The notes under the pieces are model-generated. The model was not told the origin of the DNA and searched no databases. It saw only the letters and a list, made by a program, of their open reading frames with translations. 64,000 nucleotides of DNA from Mycetocola sp. (GTDB lineage Bacteria; Actinomycetota; Actinomycetes; Actinomycetales; Microbacteriaceae): the NCBI RefSeq assembly GCF_025464835.1, contig NZ_JAODMP010000085.1:1-64000 (forward strand), read 5' to 3'. Below are positions 34,383-43,248 of the stretch, piece by piece. The position numbers and the translations under genes are program-made. Numbering within the stretch: the stretch's first letter is position 1; each line of letters begins with the position of its first letter.

Positions 34383-35504
34383 GTGACTGACTTCCCGTTC
34401 GACCGGCTCCGCCGGTGGCCAGACGTCGAAGCTGCCAACCTCTTCGCGTCGGACGCGACCGACCGGCTCCTGCTCGACACCGCGGAAAGCGAGATCACCA
34501 CCTCGCTGCCCGGCGATGTGGTCGTGATCGGTGACCGGTACGGTGCGCTGACGCTCGGGGCCGCTTGGGCAGGAGCCACTGGCATCCGCGTGCACCAGGA
34601 CGAGCTTTCCGGAGAACGGGCACTGGGCAACAACGCCATCGCCATGTCCGCTGCCGACAGGTACGCGAATCTGCCGCTGGAGGCCTCCGCCGTCGATGGC
34701 GCTCGCATCGTGCTCCTGCAGTTGCCACGGTCGCTTGACGCACTCGCCGAGATCGCCGAGAGCATCGCCCGGCATGCGACGGCGGATGTCACCGTGTACG
34801 CCGGCGGGCGGCTGAAACACATGACCACCGCCATGAATGAGGTGTTCGGGAGATATTTTGGTTCGGTCACCGCGTCGCGAGCGCATCAGAAATCCCGGGT
34901 GCTTCTCGTGCGGGAGCCGCTGGCGCCGGCCGGCGAACCGGTCTGGCCGGCCCGCGAATTCCATGAAGACCTCGGGCTGTGGGTCTGTGCTCACGGCGCG
35001 GCCTTCGCCGGAACCCGGGTCGACATCGGCACGCGGTTCCTGCTCGGCTTCCTGGACGGGCTGCCTGCGGCCGACGCCGCGATCGACCTCGGCTGCGGCA
35101 CAGGGATCCTCGCGACCGCTGTCGCGCGTGCTCGACCTGCCATGCTCGTCACCGCCACCGACCAGTCCGCGGCGGCGGTGGCATCCGCACACGAGACGGT
35201 GTCGGCCAACGGAGTCGCCGACCGGGTCAGGGTCGTGCGCGACGACGGCTTGTCCGGGTGGGCCGATGCCTCCGCCGAACTGATCCTCCTGAACCCGCCG
35301 TTCCATGTCGGAGCCACAGTTCACGCCGGCATCGCCGGGAAGCTGTTTGATGACGCCGCCCGCGTGCTCAAGCCGGGCGGCGAACTGTGGACGGTGTGGA
35401 ACTCACACCTCGGCTACCGGTCAGCGCTCGAGCGCACCGTCGGCCCGACCAGGCAGCTGGGGCGCAACAGCAAATTCACGGTGACGGTGTCCGTCAAACG
35501 TTGA
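34383..35504 (+). CDS. RsmC/RlmG-type rRNA (guanine-N2) methyltransferase family protein
   Basis: 373 residues in two Rossmann-like halves: a degenerate N-terminal one and a C-terminal SAM-binding one with DLGCGTGILATAVA (about 236) and LILLNPPFHVG (about 304). NPPFH is the catalytic motif of N2-guanine methyltransferases acting on 16S G1207 or 23S G1835. HxxGRLKHMT-like KHMTTAM in the middle is also shared. The GTG at 34383 is chosen for the box six bases upstream; the open frame begins earlier inside the previous gene. Which rRNA is modified cannot be told. Confidence 0.85.
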   Translation: MTDFPFDRLRRWPDVEAANLFASDATDRLLLDTAESEITTSLPGDVVVIGDRYGALTLGAAWAGATGIRVHQDELSGERALGNNAIAMSAADRYANLPLEASAVDGARIVLLQLPRSLDALAEIAESIARHATADVTVYAGGRLKHMTTAMNEVFGRYFGSVTASRAHQKSRVLLVREPLAPAGEPVWPAREFHEDLGLWVCAHGAAFAGTRVDIGTRFLLGFLDGLPAADAAIDLGCGTGILATAVARARPAMLVTATDQSAAAVASAHETVSANGVADRVRVVRDDGLSGWADASAELILLNPPFHVGATVHAGIAGKLFDDAARVLKPGGELWTVWNSHLGYRSALERTVGPTRQLGRNSKFTVTVSVKR

Positions 35505-35513
35505 CACCGGAGG

Positions 35514-36158
35514 TCAGTGGCGACCGGAGCGTGTCGCCTGCGCCACGTCGATCTCGAGCTCCTCGAGGTCACGCCTGGGTCCGAACGCGGCTGTGCCGGC
35601 CTCGATGCGCCAGCTCTCGCTCAACGGCCCGATATCGAGCACGTCGAAACCGATCGCGTCGATGAACTCGCTGACGACCTTCTTGGCTTTCTCGTCATCC
35701 CCGGCCACGATGAGTGCACGCCGCTCCGCCGTTCCCGCCGACTGTGCGTCGTCGGTGATCGCCGGCGCCTGGATGTGATTGAACGCCTTCACCACCCGAG
35801 CGTCAGCGAAGTGCGCCTGAACGAACTCGGACACCGCCATTTCACCGGCGTCGAGCGGCGCGATGGTGCCGTCCCGCCGCGGATAGTAGTTGCTCGTGTC
35901 GATCACGATCTTGCCGGCAAGCAGATCGGCGGGGATGCGTTCCACGTCCTTGAGGGGGACGGCGACCGCCACGATGTCGGCGGTGGCGGCATCCGCCGCC
36001 GTTCCGGCCATCGCTCGCTCACCGAGTTCGAGGATCAGCTCGGTCAGGGATTCCGGCCCGCGGGAGTTCGAGACGATGACGTCATAGCCGTGTGCGACGG
36101 CAGCGCGGGCGAGCTGGGACCCGATGTGCCCGGCGCCGAGAAGTCCAAGAGTTGTCAT
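35514..36158 (-). CDS. F420H2:NADP+ oxidoreductase-like protein
   Basis: 214 residues. TTLGLLGAGHIGSQLARAAVAHG is an N-terminal NADP-binding motif, IVIDTSNYYPRRDG and VKAFNHIQAPAI are segments of the F420-dependent NADP reductase (Fno/NpdG) family. It should move hydride between reduced F420 and NADP. The ATG at 36158 gives the family N-terminus; no Shine-Dalgarno is visible. It is encoded 40 bases after an MBL-fold hydrolase and next to F420-dependent glucose-6-phosphate dehydrogenase, which makes F420H2, supporting the role. A distant family member without F420 dependence is possible. Confidence 0.83.
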   Translation of the reverse strand: MTTLGLLGAGHIGSQLARAAVAHGYDVIVSNSRGPESLTELILELGERAMAGTAADAATADIVAVAVPLKDVERIPADLLAGKIVIDTSNYYPRRDGTIAPLDAGEMAVSEFVQAHFADARVVKAFNHIQAPAITDDAQSAGTAERRALIVAGDDEKAKKVVSEFIDAIGFDVLDIGPLSESWRIEAGTAAFGPRRDLEELEIDVAQATRSGRH

Positions 36159-36198
36159 AGGGGGAAGAAGGCGAGAGGGGCCAGAATTGTTCCCGCGT

Positions 36199-36978
36199 TC
36201 ATTCGTCGCCTCGGTCGGCGCCGTTGAGGTAGGCGAGCTGTGCTTTGACGGAGTGCTCGGCGGCGAAGCGGACGGCCGGGTCGATGTGGGAGTACACGAC
36301 ATCCGTTACCGCGGTGATACTGGCATCCGGTCCCAGGGATCGCATCGCGGCGCGCACCTCGTTGAGCCGCTGATGCCGGTGGGCGAGATAGGCATCGCAG
36401 GTCGACGCGAGATCCGGCAGGATGGGACCGTGCGCAGGCAGCACGGTGAGCGAACCGAGGTCGCGGAGTGCCCGCAGCGAGGTCAGATAGTCGGCGAGGC
36501 TGCCGTCCGGAGTGGCGATCACCGTCGTGCCACGGCCGAGGAGCGTGTCGCCGGTGAGGATCGCGCCGCGTGCTCCGTCGTCAGGGAGAACGAAGCAGGC
36601 CGAGTCCGCTGTGTGCCCTGGCGTGGCGACGACACGGATGCTGACACCCGCCGCTGAAACGAGCTCCCCGTCGGTCAGGGGCTCGCCTCCGATGCAGAAT
36701 GCCGGGTCCATGGCCCGCACCGGTGCGCCGGTGAGGCTGGCCAGTTCTGCGCTACCCCCCGTGTGGTCGTCGTGTCGGTGGGTGACGAGGATGAGATCGA
36801 CCGGTGCCGCTGCCGACAGCGCCTCCAGATGCGCTGGGTCGGGCGGGCCTGGGTCTACCACAACGATCGATCCCGAACCGGGTTCGCCGATCAGGTAACT
36901 GTTGGTGCCGTCGAGGGTCATCGGACCGGCGTTCGGGGCGAGAAGCATCCGGGTCAGTGCGCTCGTTCTCACGGTCAT
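36199..36978 (-). CDS. Metallo-beta-lactamase fold hydrolase
   Basis: 259 residues with the binuclear zinc motif HxHxDH at 67-72 (THRHDDHTGG), a further His in TPGHTADS and Asp in LTGDTLLG. Overall it resembles the LACTB2/hydroxyacylglutathione hydrolase-like group, with a C-terminal winged helix (RHQRLNEVRAAMRSLG). Substrate unknown: thioester, nuclease or lactonase activity are all possible. It starts four bases after the F420-dependent dehydrogenase and is co-transcribed with it. Confidence 0.88.
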   Translation of the reverse strand: MTVRTSALTRMLLAPNAGPMTLDGTNSYLIGEPGSGSIVVVDPGPPDPAHLEALSAAAPVDLILVTHRHDDHTGGSAELASLTGAPVRAMDPAFCIGGEPLTDGELVSAAGVSIRVVATPGHTADSACFVLPDDGARGAILTGDTLLGRGTTVIATPDGSLADYLTSLRALRDLGSLTVLPAHGPILPDLASTCDAYLAHRHQRLNEVRAAMRSLGPDASITAVTDVVYSHIDPAVRFAAEHSVKAQLAYLNGADRGDE

Positions 36979-36982
36979 GGGT

Positions 36983-37987
36983 TCACCCCAGCTCGCGGAG
37001 CCGCGGTGCGATGTCCCCGGCGAAGAGATCGAGGAACCGTTTCTGGTTGTGACCGGGCCCGTGGAAGACGAGGTGGTTGAGGCCCGCGTCGATATACGGC
37101 TTGATCAGCGACACGGCCTCGTCCGGGTCGTTGGACACGATCCAGCGTTTGGCGACCTGCTCGATCGGCAGCGCATCGGCGGCCGCCTCCATCTCGATCG
37201 GGTCGTCGATCGAGTGTTTCTGCTCCGGGGTGAGCGAGAGCGGCGCCCAGAACCGGGTATTTTCGAGTGCGACGTCTCGGTCGGTGTCATACGAAATCTT
37301 GATCTCGATCATCTTGTCGATTGCGTCGACGTCGCGCCCGGCCTTGGCCGCACCCTCGGCGACGGCGGGGAGCAGCTCGTCGGTGTACAGCTCCATACCT
37401 TTACCGGACGTGCAGATGAAGCCGTCGCCGGCGCGGCCGGCGTAACGGGCTACGACCGGTCCGCCCGCCGCGACGTAGACGGGAAGGCCCCCGGTCGGCA
37501 CATCGTAGATCGACGCACCCCTGGTCGAGTAGTACTGACCGTCGAAGCTGACGCGGTCGCCTGCCCAGAGCTGGCGCATGAGGTCGACGGCTTCACGCAG
37601 CCGACCGAAACGCTCCTTGAATTCGGGCCATTCGCCCTGGTAACCGGTGGCGATCTCGTTGAGAGCCTCACCGGTGCCGACACCGAGAAAGATCCGCCCC
37701 GGGTACAGGCACCCCATCGTGGCGAACGCCTGGGCGACCACAGCCGGGTTGTACCGGAAGGTCGGCGTCATCACCGAGGTGCCGATCTGAATGCGTTCGG
37801 TGCGCTCACCGACCGCGGTCATCCATGCCAGGGAGAAGGGCGCGTGGCCGCCGTTGTGCCGCCACGGCTGGAAATGATCGCTCACGGTGACGCTGTCGAA
37901 GCCGCGTTCCTCGGCCATGACGCCGAGTTCAACGAGATCTCGCGGTCCGAACTGCTCCGCCGACGCCTTCACACCCAACTTCAACAT
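36983..37987 (-). CDS. fgd: F420-dependent glucose-6-phosphate dehydrogenase
   Basis: 334-residue luciferase-like TIM barrel, the cytosolic source of reduced F420 in actinobacteria: glucose 6-phosphate + F420 to 6-phosphogluconolactone + F420H2. [21 protein letters not shown] is the typical start. His38, Trp42 (SDHFQPWRH) and Glu107 (VGTGEALNE) match, with an offset of two, the catalytic His40/Trp44/Glu109 of the mycobacterial enzyme. GGAGG precedes the ATG. It heads a three-gene strand run with the MBL and F420:NADP genes. Confidence 0.95.
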   Translation of the reverse strand: MLKLGVKASAEQFGPRDLVELGVMAEERGFDSVTVSDHFQPWRHNGGHAPFSLAWMTAVGERTERIQIGTSVMTPTFRYNPAVVAQAFATMGCLYPGRIFLGVGTGEALNEIATGYQGEWPEFKERFGRLREAVDLMRQLWAGDRVSFDGQYYSTRGASIYDVPTGGLPVYVAAGGPVVARYAGRAGDGFICTSGKGMELYTDELLPAVAEGAAKAGRDVDAIDKMIEIKISYDTDRDVALENTRFWAPLSLTPEQKHSIDDPIEMEAAADALPIEQVAKRWIVSNDPDEAVSLIKPYIDAGLNHLVFHGPGHNQKRFLDLFAGDIAPRLRELG

Positions 37988-38191
37988 ATCGAACCTCCAC
38001 AGCCAGACAGCTCGCGGCGCCGTTCGCCGATAACCCCGACACTAGCGGGGCGAACCAGCACCGGTCCCTGTGAATCCGCCTCCCTGCCTCACCCGCGAGG
38101 ACCCGCGTGCCATCCGATCGGCCCTGAGCGACTGGATGTCAAGGGCGTGGCCGGAGATTGCATTGACGCGTTGGAGTGTCAAGCTTGGACA

Positions 38192-38476
38192 GTGCCACAA
38201 CTAGACGACCGCCTGGACCTCGCCGAGTCCCTCACACTCGGTACGCCCTGGAACACCGTGGTGTGGGACGACCCGGTCAATCTCATGACCTATGTCTCCT
38301 GGGTGTTCCGCAGCTACTTCGGCTTCAGCAGTGCCCGCGCCGATGAGCTGATGCTTCAGGTTCACAACGCGGGCAGCGCCGTTGTCGCGACGGGTTCCCG
38401 GGAAGAGATGGAGCGGCACGTGGTCGCGATGCACGGGTTCGGGCTGTTGTCGACGCTTGCGAAGGTGCCGGAATGA
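38192..38476 (+). CDS. clpS: ClpS adaptor protein
   Basis: 94 residues. PWNTVVWDDPVNLMTYVSWVF and VHNAGSAVVATGSREEMERHV are the conserved segments that bind the N-end-rule residue and the ClpA/C N-domain. It delivers substrates to the Clp protease. GTG start at 38192 gives a normal length; upstream the open frame is the antisense of fgd. It overlaps the DUF2017 gene by four bases, a common actinobacterial pairing. Confidence 0.93.
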   Translation: MPQLDDRLDLAESLTLGTPWNTVVWDDPVNLMTYVSWVFRSYFGFSSARADELMLQVHNAGSAVVATGSREEMERHVVAMHGFGLLSTLAKVPE

Positions 38477-39009
38477 GGGCGTTCGACCCGACACCGGCTG
38501 GTGACCTTTCCGCCGAATTCGAGACCCAGGAGGTCGCGCTGTTCATCGACCTGGTGCAGCAGATCATCGGTCTGCTCGTACGGGTCAAGGACGGTGAAGC
38601 CGACGTCGAGCCGAGCGTCCTGGCGCGATTGTTCCCGGACGCCTACACGGACGATCCGGATGCGGCCGACGAGTTCCGTCGGTTCACCCTCGACGATCTG
38701 ATCGACCGCAAGGTGGAGAACGCCAGGGGAGTGCTCGCCTCCTTTCACGTCGCACAGTCCCGACGCACGCCAGACGGCGAAGTCCGGCTGGTGCAGCTCG
38801 ACCGGGAGCATGCGATGTACTGGCTCGGCACACTGACGGACCTGCGCCTCGTCCTCGCAACGAGCCTCGGCATCGCGACCGTTTCAGACGAAGGTGCGGT
38901 CGAAAGCCCGGATGCCGAATACGTCGAGAGCCTCTACGACTGGTTCGGGTTCGCGCAGGGATCGTTGCTCGAGGCGCTGGAAGAGGTCGAGGGCATCGGT
39001 GGTTCCTGA
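38473..39009 (+). CDS. DUF2017 family protein
   Basis: 178 residues, soluble, mostly helical and acidic (EFETQEVALFIDLVQQIIGLL; YWLGTLTDLRLVLATSLGI; YDWFGFAQGSLLEAL). It belongs to the actinobacterial DUF2017 family, almost always encoded directly after clpS. The four-base overlap implies coupled translation and perhaps a role with the adaptor; function is not established. Confidence 0.85.
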   Translation: MRAFDPTPAGDLSAEFETQEVALFIDLVQQIIGLLVRVKDGEADVEPSVLARLFPDAYTDDPDAADEFRRFTLDDLIDRKVENARGVLASFHVAQSRRTPDGEVRLVQLDREHAMYWLGTLTDLRLVLATSLGIATVSDEGAVESPDAEYVESLYDWFGFAQGSLLEALEEVEGIGGS

Positions 39010-39010
39010 T

Positions 39011-39060
39011 TTCGACAAGCTCAATCCTACGAGCGGACCGTGTGCGGCCGAGTCGAAGGG
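39011..39060. repeat. Intergenic inverted repeat (TTCGAC / GTCGAA)
   Basis: TTCGACAAGCTCAA at 39011 faces GGCCGAGTCGAAGGG ending at 39060; outer arms TTCGAC (39011-39016) and GTCGAA (39052-39057) pair. Related elements are at 5565 and 47602. Confidence 0.5.
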
Positions 39061-39091
39061 CGCTTCCTGAGTTGGATAGCCTAATGGCACC

Positions 39092-40291
39092 ATGCACATA
39101 CTGATGTTCAGCGACCAGCACGCAGACTCCCTCGGCGGCGTGCAGGTCTCTCTCAGGCTGCAGAAACAGTTCCTCGAGCAGGCGGGGCACACGGTCACCG
39201 TGTGCGCCCCGAGGATGCACCGGGCGCATGCCGGTGACCCCGGTTACATCGACACGCCGTCCGTCCCCATCACGCGTGACCGTGAGTATTCGATGACGCT
39301 TGTCAGTCGGCGCACAGACCGGTTCATCGACGCAGCGCTTGCCTCACGGCCCCCGGTCGATGTCGTGCACGTGCAAGCCGACTTCTGGGGTGCGATGCTG
39401 GGCTACCGGTATGCAGCGCGGCACGGCATCCGGGTAGTGCACACGTTCCACAACCACATGGAGTTCGGCATCGAGCGGGTCGTGCCGGTCCCCGAGCTTG
39501 CCGTTCGCGGTTTGTTGTGGTGGCAACACCGGCTGCTCAAGCCTGCTCTGTCTCCTCTCGCGCCGAGCGCGTGGGCGTATCTGAACGAGCTGGCCCTGCG
39601 AGCGGATATCTGCACGGCGCCGAGCAGCCACTTCGCGGCGCTGTTGGAACGAAAGGGTGCGGCGTCCGACGTGGAGGTGATCCTCACCGGCGCCGACGAT
39701 TCCGTCGTCGAACAGGTGCTGCTGGGCGCCGAACCCCGCTCGGCACGACGGCCCCTGTTCGTCTGGATGGGAAGAATGAGTTCCGAGAAACGGGTGCTCG
39801 AATATCTCGATGCCATCCGCATTGCGGACGTGGATGCCGACTTCCGGCTCTACGGTGCCGGCCTCCTGCTCTCCAGGGCCAGGGCCTTCGTGCGTGAGCA
39901 CGAACTCGGCGACCGGGTGCACTTCGCAGGCAAGGTGCCATACCCCGAGGCCCTTGCCGCCATCGCGACTGCAGACGCCCTGGTGCAGACGTCGATCGGA
40001 TTCGAAACCCAGGGGATGACCGTCTTCGAGGCGGCCGCGCTGGGGACCCCCTCGATCGTGAGCGACCCGAACATCGCCGGTGAGCTGCCGGACGGGATCT
40101 ACTGGCAGCCCGCTGACGGGAGCGTGCAGGCGCTCGCCGAGACGCTTCGTCTGGTCGCCGCCGACATGGCATCCGGTTCGGAGCTCGTCGTGGAGCCGCA
40201 GACAAGTTCGACCTTCCGGCAGAGTCACCAGACCGCCCGCATGGTGGACGTTTACGAACGCGTGCTCGCCGGGCAATCCGCACAGCGCTGA
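39092..40291 (+). CDS. Glycosyltransferase, GT4-like
   Basis: 399 residues with the GT-B fold. FSDQHADSLGGVQVSLRLQKQFLEQAGH is the N-terminal acceptor half; FVWMGRMSSEKRVLEYLDAI, VHFAGKVPYPEALAAIATAD and QTSIGFETQGMTVFEAAALGTPSI form the nucleotide-sugar half, with the E-x7-E motif as FETQGMTVFE. Probably a mannosyl- or glucosyltransferase for lipid or wall glycans. TAGCCT lies nine bases before the ATG. It is a single gene between unrelated ones. Confidence 0.88.
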   Translation: MHILMFSDQHADSLGGVQVSLRLQKQFLEQAGHTVTVCAPRMHRAHAGDPGYIDTPSVPITRDREYSMTLVSRRTDRFIDAALASRPPVDVVHVQADFWGAMLGYRYAARHGIRVVHTFHNHMEFGIERVVPVPELAVRGLLWWQHRLLKPALSPLAPSAWAYLNELALRADICTAPSSHFAALLERKGAASDVEVILTGADDSVVEQVLLGAEPRSARRPLFVWMGRMSSEKRVLEYLDAIRIADVDADFRLYGAGLLLSRARAFVREHELGDRVHFAGKVPYPEALAAIATADALVQTSIGFETQGMTVFEAAALGTPSIVSDPNIAGELPDGIYWQPADGSVQALAETLRLVAADMASGSELVVEPQTSSTFRQSHQTARMVDVYERVLAGQSAQR

Positions 40292-40364
40292 GACGGACGT
40301 CGCTATGTGACGCCGTGTTGCGATTGCAGTCGCAACCCCGGGAGCGAACCCGCACCATGGGATC

Positions 40365-41750
40365 ATGCCTCGCCACATTCGCTTCAACGCCTTCGACATG
40401 AACTGCGTCGCCCACCAGTCGCCAGGGCTCTGGCGTCACCCGGACGACCAGTCGCACCGTTACACCGACCTCAGCTACTGGACCGAGCTCGCGAAGCTGC
40501 TCGAGCGAGGCAAGTTCGACGGTCTTTTCATCGCCGACGTGCTCGGCACCTATGACGTGTATGGCGGCAACCATGATGCCGCACTCCGCAATGGCGCACA
40601 GGTGCCGGTCAGCGACCCGCTGCTTCTGGTGTCGGCGATGGCTGCGGTGACCGAGAACCTCGGGTTCGGCATCACCGCCGGCACCGCATACGAGCACCCG
40701 TACCCGTTCGCGCGGCGGCTCTCGACCCTCGACCACCTCACCAAAGGCCGGATCGGCTGGAATGTCGTCACCGGCTACCTCCCGAGCGCCGCACGCAACA
40801 TGGGCCACGACGACCAGATCGAACACGACGAGCGCTACAACATCGCCGATGAGTACCTCGAGGTGCTCTACAAGCTGTGGGAGGGTTCCTGGGAGGACGA
40901 CGCCGTCGTGCGGGACCGCGAGTCCGGCGTCTTCACGGACCCCGCCAAGGTGCACGAGATCGCTCACGCGGGCAAGAACTTCACCGTTCCCGGCATCCAC
41001 CTCTCTGAACCGTCGCCGCAGCGCACCCCGGTCATCTTCCAGGCCGGAGCCTCAGGCCGCGGTGTCACCTTCGCCGCCGAGAACGCCGAGGCGATCTTCG
41101 TCGGCTCCCCGACGAAAGCGATCCTCAAGAACACCGTGGCGAAGATCCGGGATGCCCTCGAGGCGGCAGGCCGTGACCGTTACGCTGCGAAGATCTACCA
41201 GCTGGTGACGGTCATCACCGACGAGACCCCGGAGAAGGCGCAAGCCAAACACGAGGACTACCAGCAGTATGCGAGCACCGAAGGCGCGCTCGTGTTCATG
41301 TCCGGCTGGATGGGGATCGACCTGTCGCAGTACGACCTCGACGCTCCGATCGGGGACGTGAAGAGCAACGCGATCCAGTCCACGGTCGCAAACTTCCAGT
41401 CGGCTTCCGAAGACGGCAGCGAGTGGACGGTTCGGGACATCGCGTCGTGGGCTGGCATCGGCGGGCTGGGCACCCGGATCGTGGGCTCCGGCAGCGAGGT
41501 GGCCGACCAGCTCCAGTCGTGGGTGGACGAAACCGACGTCGACGGCTTCAACCTGGCCTACGCGATCACACCGGGATCGTTCGAGGACATCGTCGAGTTC
41601 GTCATCCCTGAACTTCAGGCTCGGGGTGCGTACCCGACCGACTACGCACCAGGCAGCTTCCGCAACAAGCTGCATGGCCGCGGCGACCGCCTCCCTGAGG
41701 AACATCGAGGTGCGTCGTTCAGCTACCGGGAGCGAGCAGCTACGTCGTAG
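40365..41750 (+). CDS. FMN-dependent monooxygenase, NtaA/SnaA/DszA family
   Basis: 461-residue luciferase-like flavoprotein. RHIRFNAFDMNCVAHQSPGLWRHP and YTDLSYWTELAKLLERGKFDGLFIADVLGTYDVYGG, then KGRIGWNVVTGYL and PVIFQAGASGRG are family segments. Members oxidise nitrilotriacetate, dibenzothiophene sulfone, alkylsulfonates or pristinamycin precursors using FMNH2 from a partner reductase. No reductase gene is adjacent. Substrate unknown. A sulfonate-type ABC importer lies about 17 kb away, which is suggestive only. Confidence 0.88.
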   Translation: MPRHIRFNAFDMNCVAHQSPGLWRHPDDQSHRYTDLSYWTELAKLLERGKFDGLFIADVLGTYDVYGGNHDAALRNGAQVPVSDPLLLVSAMAAVTENLGFGITAGTAYEHPYPFARRLSTLDHLTKGRIGWNVVTGYLPSAARNMGHDDQIEHDERYNIADEYLEVLYKLWEGSWEDDAVVRDRESGVFTDPAKVHEIAHAGKNFTVPGIHLSEPSPQRTPVIFQAGASGRGVTFAAENAEAIFVGSPTKAILKNTVAKIRDALEAAGRDRYAAKIYQLVTVITDETPEKAQAKHEDYQQYASTEGALVFMSGWMGIDLSQYDLDAPIGDVKSNAIQSTVANFQSASEDGSEWTVRDIASWAGIGGLGTRIVGSGSEVADQLQSWVDETDVDGFNLAYAITPGSFEDIVEFVIPELQARGAYPTDYAPGSFRNKLHGRGDRLPEEHRGASFSYRERAATS

Positions 41751-41963
41751 CGCCCCAGTGGGCACGCCGCCGTGGCAGGCCGGGGTGCCTCAGGCGCTGA
41801 CGACGCATCTCTGGACGACGACACCGGCGTGGTTCCCCCACCACTGCCTCCAGCAAGGCCATAATGCAAGAGTTGCGACGGCGAGTCAGCCGACCTCCTC
41901 CGATGCCCCGCCGAGGACTCAGCTGACTTGCCGTTGCACTTTCTTGGGCGGGGCCGCCTCGAA

Positions 41964-43127
41964 TCAGACGTGCAGGGCAGGTCGGCCCAGTGAGAAGAGG
42001 TCGATCGCGAAATCTGTGCGGCCCCTGGTCGACAGGTCTGCGGCAATTTCGCCCACAACGGGAACGAACTTGAAGCCGTGCCCCCCGAACCCGGTGGCAA
42101 CGGTCACCTGCGAGTGCTCGGGATGCAGCCCGATCATGAAGTGATCGTCAGGAGCGCTCGGGTACAGGCAGGTCTTCGCGTCGATCAGGCGGCCGGTGAG
42201 ATGGGGAAACAGCTCGAGCGCCCTCGACTGCATCCTCGCCACCTCGAACGGGAGCACCACCCGATCGATGGCATCAGGGTTCGTCGGTCGATCCTCGTGG
42301 AAGAAGCCGATCTTGATGCCTCCACCCGACCCATCCGCAATAGGAAAACCGTAGACCTGGTCGTTGCCGTCAGTGCGCTCGATGAACACCGGCTGCCTGC
42401 CGGCCGCATAGTCCTCGAAGGTCGGCCGGCCCGGTGAGTACCCGGGCTCGAACCAGTACATGACCTGCCGTTCGGACGTCACCGACGCACCGACCTCTCC
42501 AAGCAACTGCGCCGACCAGGCGCCTGGTGCGATCACCAGTCGGTCGGCCCCGTACGTTCCATGGTCGGTCACCACCTCGACTCCACCGCCGCTGGTGGCC
42601 GTCCAGGAGCGCACCGCCTCACCGAAGTGCAGTCGAGCGCCATGCTGGGTGGCGACCTGGATGTTCGCTGCCGTGGTTCGTTCCGGATTCACGAAGCCGG
42701 CGTTCGCCTCATACAGACCCATAACGTGGCCAGCCGGGCGCATTGCTGGGAACCGTGCCGTGATCTCGGCACTGGACAGCACCTCATGAGGCAGGTTCCA
42801 CTGGCGAGCCGAGCGCAGGGCGCCGGTGAACGTCTCTTCGTCCGGGTCGCCGATGTAGATGCCGCCCGTGAGAGTGACGAGTTTTTGCTCCGATTGTTCT
42901 TCGAGCCGCCGCCAACCTTCATAGGCGCGGAGCAGGAGCGGGACGTAATCGACACCTTCGTAATAAGACTGGCGGATGATTCGGGTGCCGCCGTGCGCCG
43001 AACCGCGGTCGTGAGACGGCCAGAAACGCTCGAACCCGAGCACGCTCAGTCCGCGCTGGGCAAGGGCGTTCGCCGCGGCACCGCCCATGGAGCCCAGCCC
43101 GATCACAATGACGTCGGCCGAAAGCAT
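41964..43127 (-). CDS. Monomeric sarcosine oxidase / N-methyltryptophan oxidase family FAD enzyme
   Basis: 387 residues. VIVIGLGSMGGAAANALAQRG is the FAD dinucleotide motif, GSAHGGTRIIRQSYYEG the flavin contact loop, and KTCLYPSAPDDHFMIG includes the Cys that covalently binds FAD in this family, followed by GFGGHGFKFVPVVGE. It should oxidatively demethylate an N-methyl amino acid, giving formaldehyde and H2O2. Length is standard (about 385). No linked gene reveals the substrate; it is divergent from clpB. Confidence 0.9.
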   Translation of the reverse strand: MLSADVIVIGLGSMGGAAANALAQRGLSVLGFERFWPSHDRGSAHGGTRIIRQSYYEGVDYVPLLLRAYEGWRRLEEQSEQKLVTLTGGIYIGDPDEETFTGALRSARQWNLPHEVLSSAEITARFPAMRPAGHVMGLYEANAGFVNPERTTAANIQVATQHGARLHFGEAVRSWTATSGGGVEVVTDHGTYGADRLVIAPGAWSAQLLGEVGASVTSERQVMYWFEPGYSPGRPTFEDYAAGRQPVFIERTDGNDQVYGFPIADGSGGGIKIGFFHEDRPTNPDAIDRVVLPFEVARMQSRALELFPHLTGRLIDAKTCLYPSAPDDHFMIGLHPEHSQVTVATGFGGHGFKFVPVVGEIAADLSTRGRTDFAIDLFSLGRPALHV

Positions 43128-43209
43128 GCGTGCTCGATTCTCGCTGAGGATTGACGGGTTCTCCCAGCCTAGAGAATCGAACCAGTAGCGCCGGATCTAT
43201 TCGACGCGG

Positions 43210-43234
43210 TAAACTTGAGTCCGTACGACTCAAC
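43210..43234 (+). promoter_or_regulatory. clpB promoter -10 and HAIR element (HspR operator)
   Basis: TAAACT (43210-43215) overlaps CTTGAGT (43214-43220), seven bases, ACTCAAC (43228-43234). The arrangement of -10 box and HAIR is the same as at dnaK, including the shared GGTAAACTTGAGTC. The -35 region is poor. Confidence 0.88.
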
Positions 43235-43248
43235 TTTGAAGGAGACTC

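Noticed and set aside
36902-38191. In-frame upstream extension of clpS
   Set aside because: The extension is the antisense of fgd; ClpS has a normal length from the GTG at 38192.
38163-38191. TTGACG plus CAAGCT as a clpS promoter
   Set aside because: The two hexamers are only 11 bases apart, too close for a normal promoter.
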